From: Actinomycetota bacterium | Lineage (GTDB): Bacteria > Actinomycetota > Actinomycetes > Nanopelagicales > Nanopelagicaceae | Reading direction: 5' to 3' | Assembly: GCA_009701185.1 (NCBI GenBank) | Contig: WLKQ01000001.1 | Span: 1 to 64,000 of the forward strand | DNA length: 64,000 bases | Part shown: piece by piece, positions 9,712 to 20,942 of the stretch | Position numbering within the stretch: position 1 is the first letter of the stretch | Layout of the letters: each line of letters starts with the position of its first letter | The notes under the pieces: generated by a model | Databases searched by the model: none | What the model saw: the letters and a program-made list of their open reading frames with translations, nothing else | What the model was told of the DNA's origin: nothing | Program-made: the position numbers and the translations under genes

Positions 9712-11387
9712 TAGTTAACTAATCTGACCCAGACTGCAGTATCAGTTGGCAAAGTGTGAGCATGGACTGGTCCACTGCTCACCAGAATTTGTGAATTCGC
9801 TGGCAGCTCAATTGATTCACCCAGATTGATATAACAAGCAAAATCTCCAGGGCGCTCGAATGCAATAACATCTTTGCCGGCCTCAATCCATTCCATTGGA
9901 CCATCACCTAAACCCTGTTCGGCTTTGCGAATTGCAAGTGCCTCTTGGTACATAGATAGCGTTGAATCATTAACGCCATCTTGGGACTCGGCTGAAAACT
10001 TTCCCCACCATGGCGATTGTGGCAACCATGCCTGATCAATTGTTAGGGCTGCATTGTTTGAAAAACCAAATGCACCAGCAGGATCTGATGTCCATGGCAA
10101 TGGAACACGACAACCATCGCGACCACGGTCTGTGTACCCGCTCATCTTCCAGCGGGGATCAGTTAATCGATCCTCAGGAATGTCGCGTACTTCGGGTAGA
10201 GCTAACTCTTCACCTTGGTACATATATGCACCGCCAGGCAGAGCTAACATCATCAGCGCTGCACTGCGCGCACGCAAAGTGCCACGAGCAATATTAAACT
10301 TCGCTGGATCTCCTTGACGCGAACGAGTTGTGTCACCGTGATTTGTTAGACCCAAGTCAAGACGATCAACGGAGCGGACTACATCGTGATTATTAAATAC
10401 CCACGATGTTGGTGCGCCAACTTCTTCTAGTGCACTTATTGAGTTATCAATCTTTGTACGAATCTGATCAGCTTTCCAAAGTGTTGTTAGCATCTCAAAA
10501 TTAAAGGAGTTTTGAAGTTCATCTGGACGCACATAACGCGCAATACGTGAAGCGGGACTAACCCACGCTTCAGCAACTGCCATGCGATCACCAGGATAAG
10601 AATCAAAGATTTTGCGCCATGAGCGATAAATATCGTGAACGCCTTCTTGATCCCAAAACGGCTTGTGCTCAGTCCCCAACATTTCAGCGGCTGGATCTTT
10701 CTTGATATCTGGCAAACCTGGCTCTTTAAACATTCCATGAGCTACATCGATTCTAAAACCATCGACTCCACGATCTAACCAAAACTTCAGAACATCTTCT
10801 AAATGCGAGACAACTTCTGGGTTTTCCCAATTCAAATCGGGTTGTTCAACGGCGAAGATGTGTAAATACCACTGACCTAACTTTCCATCGGCCTCTGTAA
10901 CGCGCTGCCAAGCACAACCGCCAAAGACAGCCTCCCAGTTATTAGGTGGTAAGTCTCCATGTGGACCTTTGCCATCTCGGAAAATATATCGATTACGTTC
11001 AGGTGAACCTGGGGCTGCAGCAAGTGCTGCTTGAAACCATTTGTGATCGCTGGATGTGTGATTGGGAACGATGTCGACGATAAATTTAATGCCGTAGTCA
11101 TGCGCCTCTTTGATGAGCTGCTCAGCTTGAGCCAATGTGCCGTAATCAGGCTCGATATCCATGTAATCGGCTACGTCATACCCATGGTCGTGCTGAGGAG
11201 ATGGGTACCAAGGGGTGATCCAGATTGCATCAACGCCTAACCTCTTTAAGTACGGCAAACGCGAACGAATTCCTTCGACGTCACCAATTCCATCGCCATT
11301 TGAATCGGCAAATGAGCGGATATAAATCTGATACGTCACTGCATCTCTCCACCAAGGACGCTCTGCGCGCGATGCTAACTGGGTCAT
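9711..11387 (-). CDS. GH13 alpha-glucosidase / alpha-amylase family glycosidase
   Basis: WWRDAVTYQIYIRSFADSNGDGIGDVEGI, GVDGFRIDVAHGM, FNNHDVVRS. Confidence 0.93.
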   Translation of the reverse strand: MTQLASRAERPWWRDAVTYQIYIRSFADSNGDGIGDVEGIRSRLPYLKRLGVDAIWITPWYPSPQHDHGYDVADYMDIEPDYGTLAQAEQLIKEAHDYGIKFIVDIVPNHTSSDHKWFQAALAAAPGSPERNRYIFRDGKGPHGDLPPNNWEAVFGGCAWQRVTEADGKLGQWYLHIFAVEQPDLNWENPEVVSHLEDVLKFWLDRGVDGFRIDVAHGMFKEPGLPDIKKDPAAEMLGTEHKPFWDQEGVHDIYRSWRKIFDSYPGDRMAVAEAWVSPASRIARYVRPDELQNSFNFEMLTTLWKADQIRTKIDNSISALEEVGAPTSWVFNNHDVVRSVDRLDLGLTNHGDTTRSRQGDPAKFNIARGTLRARSAALMMLALPGGAYMYQGEELALPEVRDIPEDRLTDPRWKMSGYTDRGRDGCRVPLPWTSDPAGAFGFSNNAALTIDQAWLPQSPWWGKFSAESQDGVNDSTLSMYQEALAIRKAEQGLGDGPMEWIEAGKDVIAFERPGDFACYINLGESIELPANSQILVSSGPVHAHTLPTDTAVWVRLVN

Positions 11388-11389
11388 TT

Positions 11390-11764
11390 TTACTCCGTCT
11401 CTAGAAAAGTTTTGAGAATTTCACGTTGATCATCGGTTAGCGGGCGAGAACTTTTTGTGTCCTCAGTTACTGTGACTTGTACGGATTTTACTCGAGCTAC
11501 GAGAGTCCCATCCTTTGAAATTTCATAAACCATTGTGAAAGAGGATGTACCGATGGACTCAACCCATAAACTCATATCAACGAAAATATTTCCTTCATTG
11601 ATCGGTGCCTTGAAATCAACTTCAGCCCGAGCAACAACCATGTTGAAACTTCCAAGCATCGCAAATCGCGCCTCTTGAGAATATGTTAGATATTTAGCGT
11701 TATTAACATGACCCATTGCATCCAAGTCATCCCAACGCACATACTGCTTGCTTGTGTACTTCAT
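11390..11764 (-). CDS. acyl-CoA thioesterase (4HBT hotdog fold)
   Basis: VRWDDLDAMGHVNNAKYLTYSQEARF. Confidence 0.88.
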   Translation of the reverse strand: MKYTSKQYVRWDDLDAMGHVNNAKYLTYSQEARFAMLGSFNMVVARAEVDFKAPINEGNIFVDMSLWVESIGTSSFTMVYEISKDGTLVARVKSVQVTVTEDTKSSRPLTDDQREILKTFLETE

Positions 11765-13431
11765 TAGCGCGTCAACTTTCTGTACGTAACGCGGTGCGGA
11801 CGGGCTGCATCTGCGCCAAGGCGTTGGATCTTGTTCTCTTCATAACTTTCGAAGTTACCTTCAAACCAGAACCACTTTGAATCACCTTCATAAGCCAAAA
11901 TATGTGTTGCAACGCGATCCAGGAACCAACGATCGTGGGAGATAACTACCGCACATCCAGGAAATTCCAACAATGCATTTTCGAGTGAGCCCAGGGTTTC
12001 AACATCTAAGTCGTTCGTTGGCTCATCTAGTAGTAATAAGTTGCCACCTTGCTTCAGCGTTAACGCTAAGTTCAAACGGTTGCGCTCTCCACCCGATAAA
12101 ATTCCTGCAGGCTTTTGTTGATCTGGGCCTTTGAAACCAAAGCACGAGACATATGCACGCGATGGCATTTCAACCATTCCAACCTTAATAAAATCAAGGC
12201 CATCAGAGACGACTTCCCACAAGGTTTTCTTAGGGTCGATACCACCACGAGACTGATCGACGTATGAAATCTTGACGGTCTCGCCAATCTTAACTTTGCC
12301 AGAATCGGGAGTTTCTAAGCCCATAAGTGTCTTAAATAGCGTGGTCTTACCAGCACCGTTAGGGCCGATAATTCCAACAATTCCATTGCGTGGAAGCGTG
12401 AATGAAAGATCGTCAATAAGAACACGATCACCAAAGCCTTTGCTTAAGTTTTCTACTTCGATAACAACATTTCCAAGACGTGGCCCAGGTGGAATTTGAA
12501 TCTCTTCAAAGTCTAACTTGCGCATCTTGTCAGCCTCGGCCGCCATCTCTTCATAGCGCGCAAGACGGGCCTTGGATTTAACTTGGCGGCCCTTAGCATT
12601 TTGGCGAACCCATTCGAGCTCTTCAGTTAAACGCTTTGCCCGCTTAGCATCTTTCTGACCTTCAATCTTTAGGCGTGCAGATTTAGTTTCCAAATATGTT
12701 GTGTAGTTACCTTCATAAGGATATGCACGTCCGCGGTCGAGTTCCAAAATCCACTGCGCCACATTGTCCAAGAAATATCTATCGTGCGTAATCGCTACGA
12801 CTGCACCGTGATATTTATTTAAGTGTTGCTCAAGCCATAAAACAGATTCAGCGTCTAAGTGGTTAGTTGGCTCATCAAGTAGTAATAAATCTGGGGCTTG
12901 TAAAAGTAATTTACATAAAGCAACGCGGCGTTTTTCTCCACCAGATAAAACCGATACATCAGCATCAGGTGGTGGACAACGAAGTGCATCCATCGCCTGC
13001 TCAAGCTGCGAATCAAGTTCCCAGGCATTGCGATGATCTAGCTTTTCCTGCAGCTCGCCCATTTCAGCCAACAACTTGTCATAGTCGGCGTCGGGGTTGC
13101 CTAGCTCTTCACTGATTGCATTAAAGCGATCGAGCATTGCAACGGTTTCTGCAACGCCTTCTTTTACGTTATCGATGACGTTCTTGGTCTCATCTAAAAC
13201 CGGCTCTTGTAACAAGATGCCAACGGTGTAGCCGGGAGTTATATAGGCCTCACCATTTGATGGCTGCTGAAGTCCGGCCATAATCTGAAGGACTGTGGAC
13301 TTACCGGCACCATTCGGGCCGACCACGCCGATCTTGGCGCCGGGATAAAACATAATCGTGACATCGTCGAGAATTACTTTGTCACCGTGCGCTTTACGCG
13401 CCTTTTTCATCGTATAAATGAACTCAGCCAT
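11764..13431 (-). CDS. ettA: energy-dependent translational throttle protein EttA (ABC-F)
   Basis: Two ABC domains (GPNGAGKST, GPNGAGKTT; LSGGEKRRVALCKLL, LSGGERNRLNLALTL), length and order match EttA. Confidence 0.93.
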   Translation of the reverse strand: MAEFIYTMKKARKAHGDKVILDDVTIMFYPGAKIGVVGPNGAGKSTVLQIMAGLQQPSNGEAYITPGYTVGILLQEPVLDETKNVIDNVKEGVAETVAMLDRFNAISEELGNPDADYDKLLAEMGELQEKLDHRNAWELDSQLEQAMDALRCPPPDADVSVLSGGEKRRVALCKLLLQAPDLLLLDEPTNHLDAESVLWLEQHLNKYHGAVVAITHDRYFLDNVAQWILELDRGRAYPYEGNYTTYLETKSARLKIEGQKDAKRAKRLTEELEWVRQNAKGRQVKSKARLARYEEMAAEADKMRKLDFEEIQIPPGPRLGNVVIEVENLSKGFGDRVLIDDLSFTLPRNGIVGIIGPNGAGKTTLFKTLMGLETPDSGKVKIGETVKISYVDQSRGGIDPKKTLWEVVSDGLDFIKVGMVEMPSRAYVSCFGFKGPDQQKPAGILSGGERNRLNLALTLKQGGNLLLLDEPTNDLDVETLGSLENALLEFPGCAVVISHDRWFLDRVATHILAYEGDSKWFWFEGNFESYEENKIQRLGADAARPHRVTYRKLTR

Positions 13432-13487
13432 GGGATGAAACCTTACCGTTATGTATCGGTAGACTTAGCATTCACGACCCCCTACAG

Positions 13488-13561
13488 GCGCCTGTAGCTC
13501 AGTCGGATAGAGCACCCGCCTTCTAAGCGGGTTGTCGCAGGTTCGATTCCTGCCAGGCGCG
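13488..13561 (+). tRNA. tRNA-Arg (TCT)
   Basis: Acceptor GCGCCTG/CAGGCGC, D arm TAGCTCAGTCGGATAGAGCA, anticodon loop CTTCTAA, T arm GCAGGTTCGATTCCTGC. Confidence 0.96.
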
Positions 13562-13562
13562 C

Positions 13563-14123
13563 ATGGCCAACGAACAACCGAACCTGATCTGGATCGACTG
13601 CGAGATGACTGGGCTATCCCTGGAAAAGGATGTCTTAGTTGAAATCGCCGTCCTTGTCACCGACTCTGAATTAAATGTGATCGGAGATGGTGTTGATGTA
13701 GTGATTCGTGCGAGCGCCGAAGATCTAGCGGGCATGAATGATTTCGTCACTGCGATGCATACGACATCAGGTCTGATCACTGAGATTCCCAATGGAATTT
13801 CTCTCGTTGAGGCAGAGTTGAAAGTAATCGCCTATTTATTGGAGTGCGGTCTACAACCCGGCAAATCTCCATTGGCTGGAAACTCCGTTGGCGTTGATCG
13901 CACATTTATTGCACGCGATATGCCGGCGTTAAATGACTTCCTTCACTATCGAACAATCGATGTCTCATCGATTAAAGAGTTAGCTCGCCGTTGGTATCCC
14001 AAGGCCTACTTCAACGCCCCTGCCAAGACTGGCAATCACCGCGCATTAGGCGATATTAAGGATTCAATCGCTGAGTTGGCCTATTATCGCAGCGCAGTAT
14101 TCGTTCCGGGACAGGTGCAGTAG
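13563..14123 (+). CDS. orn: oligoribonuclease
   Basis: NLIWIDCEMTGLSLEKD...GNSVGVDRTFIARDMP...HRALGDIKDSIAEL. Confidence 0.95.
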   Translation: MANEQPNLIWIDCEMTGLSLEKDVLVEIAVLVTDSELNVIGDGVDVVIRASAEDLAGMNDFVTAMHTTSGLITEIPNGISLVEAELKVIAYLLECGLQPGKSPLAGNSVGVDRTFIARDMPALNDFLHYRTIDVSSIKELARRWYPKAYFNAPAKTGNHRALGDIKDSIAELAYYRSAVFVPGQVQ

Positions 14124-14144
14124 AAGGTAGGATTTGCACCTCAT

Positions 14145-14218
14145 GGTGGGCGTAGCTCAGCTGGTAGAGCACCCGGTTGTGGTCCGGGATGTCGCGGGTT
14201 CGAGCCCCGTCGCTCACC
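14145..14218 (+). tRNA. tRNA-His (GTG)
   Basis: Acceptor (G-1)GTGGGCG/CGCTCAC(C73), anticodon loop TTGTGGT, T arm CGGGTTCGAGCCCCG. Confidence 0.95.
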
Positions 14219-14260
14219 CCACTTTTATATAGATGCACGTCTAGTAGAAAGCTGGCGAGA

Positions 14261-14746
14261 ATGATCTTTGATGTAATTATTGAAATTCCCGCCGGCAGTC
14301 GCAACAAATACGAGGTCGATCATATAACCGGTGAAATCCGCCTTGATCGAATGCTTTTCACATCTACGCGATATCCATATGACTATGGCTTCGTTAAAAA
14401 TACCCTCTCACTCGATGGTGATCCACTTGATGCACTGGTCATGTTGGATGAACCAACATTTCCTGGCTGCGTAGTTTCATGCCGCGCAATTGGAATGTTT
14501 AATATGACTGATGAAGCTGGCGGAGATGACAAATTGCTTTGCGTTGCCGCCGGTGATATTCGTAAATCATCGTTCCAGGATTTAAAAGATGTTCCAGAGT
14601 TTGAGCTCTCAGAAATTCAACACTTCTTTGAAGTCTATAAAGCGCTAGAGCCGGGCAAAAGCGTGACGGGTGGCAACTGGGTCAATCACAATGAAGCCCA
14701 ATTAGAGATTGAACGCTCGCGTGAACGTTTTAAAGGTAGCCATTAA
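14261..14746 (+). CDS. ppa: inorganic pyrophosphatase
   Basis: [44 protein letters not shown]; start at 14261, since the ORF-track start lies inside tRNA-His. Confidence 0.95.
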   Translation: MIFDVIIEIPAGSRNKYEVDHITGEIRLDRMLFTSTRYPYDYGFVKNTLSLDGDPLDALVMLDEPTFPGCVVSCRAIGMFNMTDEAGGDDKLLCVAAGDIRKSSFQDLKDVPEFELSEIQHFFEVYKALEPGKSVTGGNWVNHNEAQLEIERSRERFKGSH

Positions 14747-14772
14747 TTAGGCATGGACTTAGGGAGAGCTAA

Positions 14773-16035
14773 GTGATCAATAGCGGAGATACAGCATGGG
14801 TGCTAGCAAGTGGAGCGCTCGTTCTATTTATGACCCCGGGTCTTGCAATCTTTTACGGTGGAATGGTGCGTGCTAAAAGCGTCTTAAACATGATGATGAT
14901 GTCATTTGCCGCAATGGGAGTGACGACAATTATCTGGGTGCTCTATGGCTATTCGCTGACTTTTGGAAAATCACACGGCGGATTAATCGGTGGCTTTGAA
15001 AACCTAGGTTTATCTAAAACTCTTGATCAAGTTGTTGGTCCAGAAGGTCATCAAATTCCTATGTTGGCCTTTGCCATGTTCCAACTGACTTTCGCAATTA
15101 TTACCGTTGCACTTCTTTCAGGTGCAATTGCCGATCGCGCAAAGTATGGCTCATGGGTTTTATTCGTTGCAGTCTGGATTACTGTGGTCTATATCCCCGT
15201 TGCACATTGGGCTTTCGCAGCACAAGGCGGCAGCGGTGGTTGGATCGTGGATAAATTAGGTGCACTCGATTTCGCCGGCGGTACTGTCGTTGAAATTAAC
15301 TCAGGAGCTGCAGCTCTTGCCCTCGCATTAGTTTTGGGTAAGCGCGATGGTTTCAAACGCGATCCGATGCGTCCGCACAATATGCCGCTAGTACTTCTTG
15401 GTGCTGGAATGCTGTGGTTTGGCTGGTTTGGATTTAATGCCGGCAGTGCTTTATCAGCCGGCTCGTTAGCTGCAACTGCCATGATTAATACTCAAATCGC
15501 CTCTGCTGCAGCGTCGATGACATGGGTGCTTTTTGAAAAACGTCGAGATGGCAAAGCTACAACTTTGGGTGTTGCATCTGGCGCAATTGCAGGAGCCGTA
15601 GTTATTACTCCAGCCTGCGGTTTCGTTAATCCACTTGGAGCATTGATTCTTGGTCTCATTGCAGGTGTAGCAGGTTCCTATGCAGTCTCACGTAAATACA
15701 AGTTTGGCTATGACGATTCATTAGATGTCGTTGGAGTCCATGGCGTCTCTGGTGTAATCGGAATGATTGGCATTGGATTGCTTGCAACACTTAGCGTTAA
15801 CTCTGCTGGTAAAGATGGTCTGTTCTCAGGCGGCGGTACCCAACTGTTAGTAGATCAACTAATCGCTATCGTTGTCGTTGCACTCTTTTCTTTCTGTGCA
15901 ACATGGATTATCGCTACGGTAATTAGTAAAACTATTGGCTTTAGAGCAACTCATGATGATGAAATCGGTGGACTAGACACGGTTTATCACGCAGAATCAG
16001 CTTATGACATCACCGGAAATTCAAACCGGTACTAA
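14773..16035 (+). CDS. amt: ammonium transporter
   Basis: GLAIFYGGMVRAKSVLNMMMMSFAAMG, GVHGVSGVIGMIGIGLLA; GTG start. Confidence 0.95.
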   Translation: MINSGDTAWVLASGALVLFMTPGLAIFYGGMVRAKSVLNMMMMSFAAMGVTTIIWVLYGYSLTFGKSHGGLIGGFENLGLSKTLDQVVGPEGHQIPMLAFAMFQLTFAIITVALLSGAIADRAKYGSWVLFVAVWITVVYIPVAHWAFAAQGGSGGWIVDKLGALDFAGGTVVEINSGAAALALALVLGKRDGFKRDPMRPHNMPLVLLGAGMLWFGWFGFNAGSALSAGSLAATAMINTQIASAAASMTWVLFEKRRDGKATTLGVASGAIAGAVVITPACGFVNPLGALILGLIAGVAGSYAVSRKYKFGYDDSLDVVGVHGVSGVIGMIGIGLLATLSVNSAGKDGLFSGGGTQLLVDQLIAIVVVALFSFCATWIIATVISKTIGFRATHDDEIGGLDTVYHAESAYDITGNSNRY

Positions 16036-17042
<1,007 letters not shown>

Positions 17043-17137
17043 GCCCCTATCTTGGCGGGGTCGCCTATGTGCGGCAAGGGCCTAGTTGCTGATAGGTTTC
17101 CCCCTGCAATCAAGCGTTTCCCTCGCTTGGATGTCTC

Positions 17138-17210
17138 GGGTGGTTAGCTCAGTTGGTAGAGCAGGTGACTCTTAATCACCGGGTCGGGGGTTCGAGTCCC
17201 TCACCACCCA
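17138..17210 (+). tRNA. tRNA-Lys (CTT)
   Basis: Acceptor GGGTGGT/ACCACCC, anticodon loop CTCTTAA, T arm GGGGGTTCGAGTCCCTC. Confidence 0.96.
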
Positions 17211-17283
17211 CTTACAACCGTGAGTGTGCCTGAGAAGTAGTTCATTTCAAGTCGATGACTTGGTGAGTATGAATCAGTGAGTC

Positions 17284-18951
17284 CTATCGATTGCTCAATG
17301 CCTCTTGGAAACTTTTGAGAATATATGGAGCCGCCTCCAAATATAGGTCTTCCTTAGACTTACCGATTACTTTAAGAACTGTTGCATCATAGTTTTGCGT
17401 CCTTGAAATTCCTTTAACAATGTCCCAGTAGGCATCAAATCCATAGTTAGCGATAACCCATTCCCACACTTGAGAACCAACTGTGTATGCCCACATAGTT
17501 CCTGCCTCGCCATCATTCTTCTCCGCGCTCTTGATCATGCTGAGAATGTCGATAGTACTAGTTGGTAATTTGCGATCTAAAAGCGCACCTCCTAGATAAT
17601 TTTCATTAATCTGTTGGTATAAATCATCTTGATACCAGCCAAGATTAGGTAATGATAAGGCGGCGCCAAATAATTGGCCGGCGCCTTCGATAAGGAAATA
17701 GGGCGCACCGTTTTCCAACACATTAATGTCGTTTGCAAACCATATTAAATCTTGGACTCCATGCGTAAATTCATGGGTTAAATAAGTAGGGTCCCAATAT
17801 TTTCCAGCATTTGCCGTTGGGGAAATAATCCAAAAACCAATTTGCCCCTTGTTCGTGCCTGTAGGGAGAATATGAGAACCCGAGATTCCGTATCGCCATC
17901 CGCAATTTAAATCCCCAATTTTTGTGGGATCTAGATAAGTATCCATTACCCACTGAGCATCATCTGGTCGTGAAATGTCATTAGCATCGATGAGCGCCGA
18001 ACTCTTTTCAGTTAAAAAAGTTGCTTGAACGCGAGTTTGAGATGGGAAAAAATCAGCCCAATAAGGCACCGTATATAGAAGTTGGGCCTTTAAGGGAGCG
18101 AGTTGAACCACTGGGAAATCGCTCGAGACATGAAAATCAACTGGTGGAATTATTTTCGTGGAAGCAACATGATCTCGAATTGCGCGATATGCCTTAACTC
18201 TAATTGGATCAAATAATGCTTCTGATCTTGAATCAACTCTCGTGTATCCCTTATCGAAATAGAATGAACGCTCAGTCACGCTATCTTGTATTCGATAATA
18301 ATAATTTCCAGAACCGCAGCTCTCGAGTGGAAGCGGTACATCACCATCCTCAGGGGAGGCTACAGCTTTCACCGTTGGTGTTGGTGTGGGAGTTGGTGTG
18401 GGTGTGGGAGTTGGTGTGGGTGTGGGTGTGGGAGTTGGTGTGGGTGTGGGTGTGGGAGTTGGTGTAGGTGTAGGTGTAGGCATAGAAGTCTTAGCAGGTG
18501 TTGCGGTGATCGTCACTGTTGGCGCAGGCGCAGGTGTTGCGGTGATGGTCACTGTTGGCGCAGGTGCAGGTGTTGCGGTGATCGTCACCGTTGGCGCAGG
18601 TGCAGGTGTTGCGGTGATCGTCACCGTTGGCGCAGGTGCAGGTGTTGCGGTGATCGTCACTGTTGGCGCAGGTGCAGGTGTTGCGGTGATTGTCACTATT
18701 GGCGCAGGCGCAGGTGTTGCCTGAACAATCGTTACGCCTTTGTTCCAAATTAATTTTTTTCCAGATTTAACACAGGTATAAGTTTTATTGAGATAGGCAA
18801 CCCTTTGGTTTAAAACTTTGCAGGTACTGCCAGGAGTTATTTTTTGAGCAGAAGTGGCAGAGAAGGCAATAAAGGTAAAGGGTGCAGCTACCAGCAACGC
18901 CTTAGCTAAACCTCTTCTTATTCCCATTCCAACAGGGTAATGGATATTCAA
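17284..18951 (-). CDS. secreted protein with Pro/Thr repeat stalk and HEFTH metallopeptidase-like C-terminal domain
   Basis: Signal peptide; (ATPAPAPTVTIT)n and (TP)n linkers; YLTHEFTHGVQDLI...LIEGAGQLFGAAL. Confidence 0.8.
   Translation of the reverse strand: MNIHYPVGMGIRRGLAKALLVAAPFTFIAFSATSAQKITPGSTCKVLNQRVAYLNKTYTCVKSGKKLIWNKGVTIVQATPAPAPIVTITATPAPAPTVTITATPAPAPTVTITATPAPAPTVTITATPAPAPTVTITATPAPAPTVTITATPAKTSMPTPTPTPTPTPTPTPTPTPTPTPTPTPTPTPTPTPTVKAVASPEDGDVPLPLESCGSGNYYYRIQDSVTERSFYFDKGYTRVDSRSEALFDPIRVKAYRAIRDHVASTKIIPPVDFHVSSDFPVVQLAPLKAQLLYTVPYWADFFPSQTRVQATFLTEKSSALIDANDISRPDDAQWVMDTYLDPTKIGDLNCGWRYGISGSHILPTGTNKGQIGFWIISPTANAGKYWDPTYLTHEFTHGVQDLIWFANDINVLENGAPYFLIEGAGQLFGAALSLPNLGWYQDDLYQQINENYLGGALLDRKLPTSTIDILSMIKSAEKNDGEAGTMWAYTVGSQVWEWVIANYGFDAYWDIVKGISRTQNYDATVLKVIGKSKEDLYLEAAPYILKSFQEALSNR
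18370..18482. repeat. low-complexity tandem repeat encoding (TP)n
   Basis: GGTGTG/GGAGTT hexamer array visible in sequence; approximate ends. Confidence 0.9.
18497..18712. repeat. six tandem copies of a 36-bp repeat encoding ATPAPAP(T/I)VTIT
   Basis: Unit GGTGTTGCGGTGATCGTCACTGTTGGCGCAGGYGCA repeats with period 36. Confidence 0.93.
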
Positions 18952-18960
18952 CCTTAAGCT

Positions 18961-20760
18961 TCAATGTGCGTGAAGGACTTTGGTACGTAGTTTTTCTAAC
19001 TCAATGCTCATTTCAATAGGCAATTTAGGACCAATAGTTTCGAACCATTCATCGATCAACGGAAGTTCTTGTTGCCATTCAACCGGATTCACCTTCATTG
19101 CATCTGCGATATCCGCGGCTGTGACATCTAGCCCTTCAATATCAATAGCCCCTGGAATGGGGGCGTTACCCAAAAACGTCTCAACGGATTGCGCTTTACC
19201 TTCGATTCGTTCAATGGCCCATTTAAGAATGCGAATATTTTCTCCATAACCTGGCCACAAAAACTTTCCGCCTTCGCCCCTGCGAAACCAGTTAACGTAA
19301 AAAACCTTTGGCAATTTTTCAGGTGAGCTCTTTCTACCAATCTCTAACCAGTGATCTAAATAATCTCCCACGTGGTAACCAATGAAAGGGAGCATCGCAA
19401 ATGGATCTCTGCGCACAACGCCTACCTGGCCAGTTGCTGCAGCAGTGGTTTCAGATGAAAGCGTTGCCCCCATAAATACCCCGTGGTTCCAATCGCGAGA
19501 TTGCACAACTAGAGGAATCGTTGTTTTACGTCGGCCACCTAGAAATATTGCAGAGATTGGAACACCTGTTGGACTCTGCCACTCTGGAGCAATGATTGGG
19601 CATTGTGCTGCTGGTGTGCAAAAACGCGAGTTTGCATGCGATGACAGTTCGCCGCTATCTGGCGTCCAGCTTTGGCCCTTCCAATCAGTTAAATGTGCTG
19701 GCGGCGTATCAGTCATACCCTCCCACCAGATGTCACCATCGTCGGTCAGTCCAACGTTAGTAAAGATTGAGTTTCCCTTTTCAATCGTGCGCATGGCATT
19801 GGCGTTGGTGTTCCACCCGGTGCCAGGGGCGACGCCAAAGAAGCCAAATTCAGGGTTGGTTGCATACAGGCGGCCATCATCACCAAAGCGCATCCAGGCA
19901 ATGTCATCGCCGAGGGTTTCAACTTTCCAGCCCTTAATTGTTGGATCCAGCATCGCAAGATTTGTCTTGCCACAGGCCGATGGAAACGCGGCAGCAACAT
20001 AGTGAGCGTTTCCACTAGGTGGTGTGAGTTTGAGAATCAGCATGTGTTCGGCAAGCCAGCCTTCGTCGCGCCCCATAACCGATGCAATTCGAAGTGAGTA
20101 ACATTTTTTTCCGAGCAAAGCATTGCCGCCATAGCCAGAACCAAAAGACCAGATTGTTCGCTCTTCTGGAAACTGCACGATGTATTTAGTCGTATTACAT
20201 GCCCAGGCAGCATCTTTTACGCCTTCAGCAAGTGGTGCGCCAACAGAATGTAGCGCCTTCACAAAGTCGCGATCACTTCCTAGCGCATTAAGCGCCTCGA
20301 TACCCATGCGCGCCATGATTCGCATTGAGGCAACAACATATGCGCTGTCTGTAATCTGCACGCCGAACATGGGGTGCACAGAATTTAGCGGACCCATGCA
20401 AAATGGAATGACATACATAGTGCGACCGCGCATCGACCCCCTATAAAGATCGGTCATAATATTTTTCATCTCAACAGGAGCCATCCAGTTATTAGTTGGT
20501 CCAGCATCGGATTCATTGACTGAACAAATGAATGTTCTATCTTCGACTCGGGCAACATCGGTTGGATCAGATGCGCACCAGAAAGAGTTAGGTTTCTTCT
20601 TAAGTCGAATTAATGTTCCAGCATTTACTAGTTCATCGGTAATGCGGTTCCACTCTTCATCAGAGCCATCACACACATAAATATTGTTGGGTTGCGTTAA
20701 CTCTGCAACTTCATTAATCCATGCAGAAAGCCCAGCATGCATTACACCTTGAATCGCCAT
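18961..20760 (-). CDS. pckG: phosphoenolpyruvate carboxykinase (GTP)
   Basis: [42 protein letters not shown]-type length. Confidence 0.96.
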   Translation of the reverse strand: MAIQGVMHAGLSAWINEVAELTQPNNIYVCDGSDEEWNRITDELVNAGTLIRLKKKPNSFWCASDPTDVARVEDRTFICSVNESDAGPTNNWMAPVEMKNIMTDLYRGSMRGRTMYVIPFCMGPLNSVHPMFGVQITDSAYVVASMRIMARMGIEALNALGSDRDFVKALHSVGAPLAEGVKDAAWACNTTKYIVQFPEERTIWSFGSGYGGNALLGKKCYSLRIASVMGRDEGWLAEHMLILKLTPPSGNAHYVAAAFPSACGKTNLAMLDPTIKGWKVETLGDDIAWMRFGDDGRLYATNPEFGFFGVAPGTGWNTNANAMRTIEKGNSIFTNVGLTDDGDIWWEGMTDTPPAHLTDWKGQSWTPDSGELSSHANSRFCTPAAQCPIIAPEWQSPTGVPISAIFLGGRRKTTIPLVVQSRDWNHGVFMGATLSSETTAAATGQVGVVRRDPFAMLPFIGYHVGDYLDHWLEIGRKSSPEKLPKVFYVNWFRRGEGGKFLWPGYGENIRILKWAIERIEGKAQSVETFLGNAPIPGAIDIEGLDVTAADIADAMKVNPVEWQQELPLIDEWFETIGPKLPIEMSIELEKLRTKVLHAH

Positions 20761-20942
20761 TGATTCTCTCCGTAGCTAGTAGAACAACACTAAGGCGCTA
20801 CTTATGGGTAGAACAGAGAGCTTATTGTCTGATGAGTCACAGCCTTTAGATGAACCCTCCGGTTGATTATGCTTCAGCGTGGAATTGCCTCAAGGGCATT
20901 GAAAAAACACTACCAGAGTGTAAAGTTGCGTCCTGTTGTTGG

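Noticed and set aside
14177-14260. Extended N-terminus for ppa in the ORF track
   Set aside because: Lies inside tRNA-His; the conserved PPase N-terminus starts at 14261
18497-18712. Possible CRISPR-like array
   Set aside because: Units are contiguous with no unique spacers and are in-frame coding
18286-18753. Three overlapping repeat-derived ORFs opposite or out of frame with the TP-repeat gene (18286..18753 +, 18386..18724 +, 18491..18748 -)
   Set aside because: Open only because 36-bp and 6-bp repeats lack stops in all frames; GVGVGV / CCGDRHRWRRC translations are artefacts
19382-20002. 206-aa plus-strand ORF
   Set aside because: Antisense of pckG, which has unambiguous family motifs
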